A stretch of DNA of 64,000 nt from Bursaphelenchus xylophilus (lineage: Eukaryota; Nematoda; Chromadorea; Rhabditida; Aphelenchoididae), in assembly GCA_904066235.2 (NCBI GenBank), contig CAJFCV020000001.1, positions 2,046,001 through 2,110,000 on the forward strand, in the 5' to 3' direction. The notes below the pieces were generated by a model. That model was not told where the DNA came from. It worked only from the letters and a program-made list of their open reading frames with translations, and ran no database searches. How positions within the stretch are numbered: the stretch's first letter is position 1; the number at the start of each line of letters is the position of its first letter. This document shows positions 55,421-64,000 of this stretch, one piece after another. Made by a program: the position numbers and the translations under genes.

Positions 55421-58252
55421 ATGCTGAATCGACGTAAGTTTTTTTTGTTCTTTCTGAACTGTTTTTATGTTGGTGTATGTAGAGGCATGACTGGGAAAAG
55501 TTCGGCAGATCGGCCACCACCCAAAAATAACCAAAGGTCTTGGGCCCAAGCTTGGGAATATGACGGGTGCACAACCTGCAGAATATATACATTTCATACA
55601 ATAAAAAGTTGGCTAGGCTCATCTTTAGTGTACATCTTTTAGTGTCGTCTTAACCCAAGCTTAGGTTAGCATTATTTCTTATGTACCTTTTTGATTTTTT
55701 TATTTTTTAGGGTTTAATTTTTTGGTAAAAGTTCCTTATTTTGGCCACAACTTTTAACTTTGCGGAAACTGGTCGGAATTAGCCCAAATTTAGCGTGCAC
55801 GCTCAATTCGTCGTTGTCAATGCCCGGACAGTGGATTTAGTTAGTGAGGTACCTTCTTTTTTACGTACCACCTTACCCTTTAAAAACGGCTGCAGCCTGT
55901 CATTTTACACTTTATACGATGAAACATATCCGGAACTAAACTTGTTGCCTCCGTATGGAACTAAATGAGTCGTCACAGCCTTCGTAGGTACCCTTAAAAC
56001 TATAGAGCTATTATAGTAATTCAGTGCCAGCTAGGTCGAAGCGTTTTTTTTTTCTAACTTTAGTGCCCAAGCTTGGGCGCAGTTCGCGGAGTGCCTTTGT
56101 TGTGGCCAAAATAAGGAAGTTTTTCCAATTTTTTTCTGGGCGCAGCTCGCATTGACTTTTGTTGTTTGGGGTGGTCTTCAAAGCCTTTTTTGTAAAATTA
56201 GACCAAGCCTTCGTAAAACGAAACCCTTACATTACGAAAATTTTTTGGTCCTCTAAAATTCATCGTCCAGAGTTTAGCTACATAACCCCTGAAGAAATAA
56301 ATAAAAGTAAATATTTTACCAATCACTTCTGCAAGTTTCCTATTTCAGGTCATCATGTTCCAACCCGACGATTCTGTCGTTTTCCGGTCGACAAAACCAA
56401 GCCTGTCCCGCCGAAGCAGACCGTCGACCCAAATCAATACGATATGAAGCCCAAAGTCAAGACTGCCCATAATTTTGCCGAGGAGCCCAAAATCTTTTTT
56501 AAGAGTTCTGTCCCGAGTTCAACGGTAAGGAAAAGTTTAATTGTCAATTGAAACAAGAGCGACGCTCAGGTTTTCTTTCAATTTTGAGCAGACGTCGGGC
56601 ATAGGCTATGTAACAATTACTGGAAGTTTTAGCTCGAGGTTTCCATGGTCAGCCGAGATATTCAACGAAATTTGCGGCCGAGAGAGTACGCGAAATGCGG
56701 AGACGGTCAGAGAAAAATTATTTTTTTGCTACCCTTTTGCCAATTTCGTGCGGAAAAAATGAATTTTTTGTGGAAATATGTATTTTCCTCTACAATAGAA
56801 ATAGGCACGAAACTTTTCAATGCTAATTTTTGGACTTAAAAATCTTGGCCGTTTCTGCAACACACAAGCTAAAAATCTGGCTTGGGTTTTAAAAAGCTGT
56901 AATCTTCGGCTACGCCAAGTTTCACAAAAATCCAAAAATCTGACCGTCGCCCTTGTCATCACCCATTATAACATTCCCATTGCTACTTCTCAAATTTCGT
57001 ATTTCAGAAGTCCCGCCATTCCAGGCCGAGGACATCCAGACCCAAGCCCGACTCCTCGAAGGTCTTCAGACTCTGTGGACCCTCCAATTATCGGTTTCCC
57101 GACTGTTTCAAGTGCGGTGAAGCTCTTTCAACGCTGATTGGCTACCCATGCGGTCATCCGTTCTGCGCCAAATGCTGTGGCTTGGACTTGCATGTGCCGA
57201 TCGAGAAGCAAGATCATCAACAGGTTTTATGCGATTGCCCATGCTGCCAGCAGTTTTTTCGGTGCTTTGTGGGATTGGGTGAGGAAAAAGGAGGAAAGTG
57301 TCGAAAAATGGTCAAAATAATATTTTTTCTATTTTTTTGATCACGGTGAAGACGATAGACGATAATTTTGTCTATGAATTATCGTTCGGGCCATTTCCCA
57401 AAATTTTTTTGATTTTTGGCCTTTTTTGGGTCCAACCGCGAAATTTTGGCATTATGTTTCAACCTGAGTTTTGATCGGGAAAGCTCGTGTTTTTTGAAAA
57501 TAAGGGCCACACGAAATGTCTACTGATATTTGGGCAAATTTTGAAACTTTAGAGAATTTTTTGGGTCCCACCACGAAATCTTGGCATTCTGTTTTCAGGC
57601 CGGTTTCTGATAGGAAAGTAGAGTATACGTGCTGCATTCAAAGAATAAAAGCTTTGTCTAGTTTTTCACACATTTTTTTGGGTTCTCCATATATTTTTGG
57701 GTCCCTAAACGAAATTTTGGCATTCTGTTTCAAGTTGAGATTTTGGTCAAAACTGTAATTTGATGGTCAAATTAGGGGACAGAAATTATTTTTAGAACCT
57801 TTATTGCTTGCGTTTGTTGGTTTTTAGCGTAATAAAGATATTTTTTTATTTTCAGCAAACCAAAAGTTCGTCTACAATATCAACGCCATTGTTGAGTCGG
57901 AAATGAAGGTGGCGTCCAAATTGATGGAGCAAAGAGAAGCTGGTAGGAAATAACAATTTTTAGCTGATCTTTTTAGCGAATCGTTTCTTGAAATTTTTCA
58001 AAATCCAAAGATTTAAAAAAAAGTTTTTTTTTTGTTTTTTTTTATTTTTCTGTTTCAGAGCGTCAAGTGGAAGAGATGCAGCGTCAATTGGAGGATCTGC
58101 AGACGCATTGGGACTGTCAAATTTGCTTCGACGCACAGTGCGATACGGCTTTTTCTTGTGGCCATCGTGCCTGCGGCAACTGTGCCTTGAAATTGACGAG
58201 TTGTCATTACTGTCGCCAGAAGATCACTCAGCGAATCAAAATTTATCGATAA
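55421..58252 (+). CDS. Double RING-finger protein
   Basis: Five exons: 55421-55433, 56349-56524, 57008-57278, 57856-57942, 58059-58252; 741 nt, 246 aa, all phases consistent. Two C3HC4 RING-type zinc fingers are visible. The first uses C96, C99, C111, H113, C116, C119, C140 and C143 (YPCGHPFCAKCC, CDCPCC). The second uses C202, C205, C216, H218, C221, C224, C231 and C234 (DCQICFDAQCDTAF, SCGHRACGNC, CHYCRQKI). Between them is a coiled coil with VEEMQRQLEDLQ. RING domains usually give ubiquitin E3 activity; the C-terminal RING ending in RIKIY resembles those of Mind-bomb/IAP-type ligases, so E3 function is a reasonable inference, target unknown. The N-terminus is basic and Pro-rich. The 13-bp first exon rests on a perfect GTAAGT donor and phase, so it is the least certain part. 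Confidence 0.85.
55726..56125. mobile_element. ~397-bp MITE, copy 2, in RING gene intron 1
   Basis: AAGTTCCTTATTTTGGCCAC to GTGGCCAAAATAAGGAAGTT. It differs from copy 1 by scattered substitutions and opposite orientation. Confidence 0.85.
56560..56950. mobile_element. R1 element in RING gene intron 2
   Basis: GCGACGCTCAGGTTTTCTTT, the GCCGAGATATTCAACGAAAT block and a right end AAAATCTGACCGTCGCCCTTG give a near-complete R1. Confidence 0.75.
57428..57760. repeat. ~135-bp units in RING gene intron 3
   Basis: GGGTCCCACCACGAAATCTT or a variant starts at 57428, 57563 and 57699 (135 and 136 bp apart), each followed by TTGGCATTCTGTTT. It shares the GGTCCCACCACGAAA signature with the TULP4 last intron. 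Confidence 0.85.
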
Positions 58253-58277
58253 TCATGGATTCGTTATTCTTTTGAAA

Positions 58278-58283
58278 AATAAA
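58278..58283 (+). terminator. Poly(A) signal of the RING gene
   Basis: AATAAA 26 bp after the stop codon. Confidence 0.7.
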
Positions 58284-58583
58284 AAGAAAAATTTTTGATT
58301 TTTTAAAAAAATTCCCCTCAAAAAACCGTGTAAATTTATTCGAATCGCACAACAAAGAACGCAATAATAAGGGAGAAGAAAATATTCCAATAGTTTAGGA
58401 GATCATTGTAGACCGAGAGTGTTCGGGAATTGCACAAATTGCACAAACTATGAGGGGAATTATGTACAAATTAGACCGAAAACTACACCACGTTTGTTCG
58501 ACGTTATGATTATGACTAAGAATACCATCGATAACTGCGATCACCGAGTTGGGTTAAAATGGTATTTAAATTTCAAAAAAAAA

Positions 58584-58740
58584 TCGCACTGTGCAGAAAT
58601 AATACAAAAATTTTTTCGCACTATGCAGAAAATCTCAAGAAATCAAAAAATCGCACAGTGCGAAAAGCTTCGTTTTACTTTTTTTTGCACAGTGCAAAAA
58701 TTATAGTTTTTTAGATTGCACAGTGCAAAAAAATATTGCA
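58584..58740. repeat. GCACAGTGC motif cluster
   Basis: CGCACTGTGC, CGCACTATGC, CGCACAGTGC, TGCACAGTGC and a further TGCACAGTGC within 150 bp, downstream of the RING gene. Confidence 0.8.
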
Positions 58741-58865
58741 ATTTGACTAAATTACAGAGACCACCGGATGGAGGATACGACAAGAGTGAATATTAATAGT
58801 TGATAAGGCCTTATATAACGATTGGAATCGGTTTTCATCAATTTTTGAAGATTTGAAGTCCGTTA

Positions 58866-58909
58866 GCGACATTTTATACGATGTAAATGTTTCATCGTAT
58901 AAAATGTAA
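58866..58909. repeat. Single GACATTTTATACGAT palindrome
   Basis: GCGACATTTTATACGATG and the reverse CATCGTATAAAATG around a short loop. Confidence 0.85.
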
Positions 58910-58958
58910 CTTTGTTATCAATACTTGACGAAAAGTATGTGTTGTGAAACACGAAGGA

Positions 58959-60115
58959 CGGAAAGGTCCGCTGTGCGGAATGGTCCGCTGCGCGGAAAGG
59001 TCCGCTGTGCGGAAAGGTCCGCTAAAAAAAGAAAAGAGGAGGGAGGGGAGGGGGAGGTTTTCGAAGGCGCCGATTTCGAATATCGTATCCATTTTTTCTG
59101 AATTTTACAATTTTGCTTAGGCAGTAGTGTTAACTAGTAATTTTTAAAAAAATTTTTTGAATAATGGATTTAGACGTAAGTTATATTGTACTTGGTGTTT
59201 TGATTTTTAGGTGTGACTAGTCTCGAAAAAAAATTTTTTTAAATGATTTCGCTTCGAGACTTGAAAAAAAGGATTTTTTGTGAAATTTGAAAAAAATTTA
59301 AAATGTTTTCGCTTCGAGACTTGAAAAAAAGGATTTTTTGTGAAATTTGAAAAAAATTTTAAATGTTTTCGCTTCGAGACTGGGAAAAAAAAGAATTTTT
59401 TGGAAAATTCAACAAAATTTTGAAATCTTTTCGCATCGGGAGTAGAAAAAAGGGTGTCTGACTGAATATTAACTGTGGTGCCGCCAGCACTAAAATTTTG
59501 TCTAAAACCAATGGTACCACCTGGTACTATATAGTACCACGTGTTTTTGGGCTCTACTAAGCACCAAACCATCATCATTACTCCCTTACGTCCAAATTTG
59601 CACCTCGTACTAAATAGTACCAGGTAGTACTATTTAGTACCAAGTGTTAAAAATGTGTTTTTTAAGCAGTACTAGGCATCAAAACAACACCATTAACGTA
59701 TAAAAGTGTTATAAGTCGAAAAAATTTCAAAAAGAATCCCTAAAGATAGTAAAGTAACAGAAACCCAGTTTTCATATTCGTTCATACTCAGTCAGCTCGA
59801 AAACATTTCAAATTTTATTCAAATTTCACAAAAAATCCTTTTTTCCAAGTCCCGAAGCGAAAACATTTCAATTTTTTTTCGATTTTCACAAAAAATCCTT
59901 TTTTCCAAGTCCCGAAGCGAAAACATTTCAAATTTTATTCAAATTTCACAAAAAATCCTTTTTTCCAAGTCCCGAAGCGAAAACATTTCAAATTTTATTC
60001 AAATTTCACAAAAAAATCCTTTTTTCCCACCCTCTTCTTTTCCTTTTTTTAGCGGACCTTTCCGCAGCGGACCTTTCCGGACAGCGGACCTTTCCGCACA
60101 GCGGACCTTTCCGTA
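58959..60115. mobile_element. Foldback element, long version
   Basis: Each end has four direct copies of GGAAAGGTCCGCT (one varied), inverted between ends, then TAAAAAAAG and GAGGAGGGAGGGGAG. Inside, about three 60-bp units with TTTTCGCTTCGAGACTTG (59250-59440) face matching reversed units at 59800-60035. In between is a run of GGTACTATTTAGTACC-like small palindromes. It is the expanded form of the 4239-4668 element. Confidence 0.85.
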
Positions 60116-60175
60116 CTCAATCGTTGTGAAAGCCTAAGCTATTTTTTAGTGAAAAATTTTAACTTCGACCTTCTG

Positions 60176-60354
60176 GCGACATTTTATACGATGAAAATAT
60201 TTCAGCGTATAAAATGTCGCCTGATCTTTTCCGACCAAAAATTAGTGAAAAATAAGTGTTGAAGAAGTCTCAGCTTCTTTATAGTCAAAACTGCACACTT
60301 TAGCGTTCTGGCGACGATTTATACGATATAAATATTTCATCGTATAAAATGTCT
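60176..60354. repeat. Two palindromes 135 bp apart
   Basis: 60176-60220 and 60311-60354, GCGACATTTTATACGATG type, in the gap before the zinc-finger gene 3' end. From 60360 to 60627 no gene was seen. Confidence 0.9.
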
Positions 60355-60627
60355 CCTCCATTTCCAATAGCTATATAAGAAAACGAACAAAACTGTAACA
60401 ATCAAAATAAAAATCGATACTGACTAGGTCTTGAATGAGTAATGTCATATAGAATTCTTGAGTGCATCGGATAGTAATAAGGAGTATAAATAGTAATTTA
60501 AAGTTGTAAAACAAATTTTTTGCTTGCCTTGGAGACATTTCGAATCGCTTCTGATGCGGTTAGACAACTTTTCCGGGAATTAGAGCTTTTGCGAAGTAAG
60601 AAAAAATCAAAAAATCAAAATTTTGGG

Positions 60628-63951
<3,324 letters not shown>

Positions 63952-64000
63952 CTGAAAAAATAAAAAATCAAATAAAAAGTCTAAAAAATCAATGTTGAAT

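Overview
The window looks like nuclear DNA of a rhabditid nematode, most likely Caenorhabditis or a close relative. The reading is direct: AT-rich DNA, protein genes broken into many small exons, GTAAG/GTGAG-type donors, TTTTCAG/TTTNAG acceptors, some introns of only 36-42 bp, and two genes with a strong acceptor 9-10 bp before the ATG, as expected for spliced-leader trans-splicing. Exon models below were joined by hand. Coding lengths are divisible by three for every multi-exon model except the truncated kinase.

Layout: (1) 1-1730 minus, N-terminal part of a protein kinase with an Ala/Pro/Lys-rich leader. (2) 1.8-4.7 kb, a large inverted duplication and a foldback element. (3) 4923-10170 minus, an unrecognised single-pass membrane protein with two transposons in one intron. 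(4) 11198-19217 plus, tripeptidyl-peptidase II, 15 exons, 1358 aa. (5) 20257-21692 minus, VAP/VPR-1 (MSP-domain ER protein), convergent with TPP2. (6) 21.7-27.9 kb, no supported gene, three copies of a long GC-rich repeat. (7) 27962-36265 minus, TULP4-type tubby protein (WD40, SOCS-like box, split tubby domain), 9 exons, 1174 aa. (8) 36.3-55.4 kb, a gene-poor block packed with small transposons. (9) 55421-58252 plus, a 246-aa protein with two C3HC4 RING fingers. (10) 60628-63951 minus and beyond the right edge, a three-finger C2H2 factor with EGR-like DNA contacts.

Nothing suggests an operon or a gene cluster with a shared pathway. The genes are conserved housekeeping or regulatory loci (peptide turnover, ER contact sites, ubiquitin-linked adaptors, transcription). 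The unusual content is the repeat landscape: 16 near-perfect ~43-bp palindromes spaced ~135 bp apart in introns and flanks; several unrelated arrays with the same ~135-bp period; 5S-rRNA/tRNA-like foldback units found only in introns of the TULP4 gene; a TIR element carrying a tRNA-like segment; Tc1-like, hAT-like and other MITE families with readable target duplications and nested insertions; and a recurrent GCACAGTGC motif that also occurs inside two coding exons.
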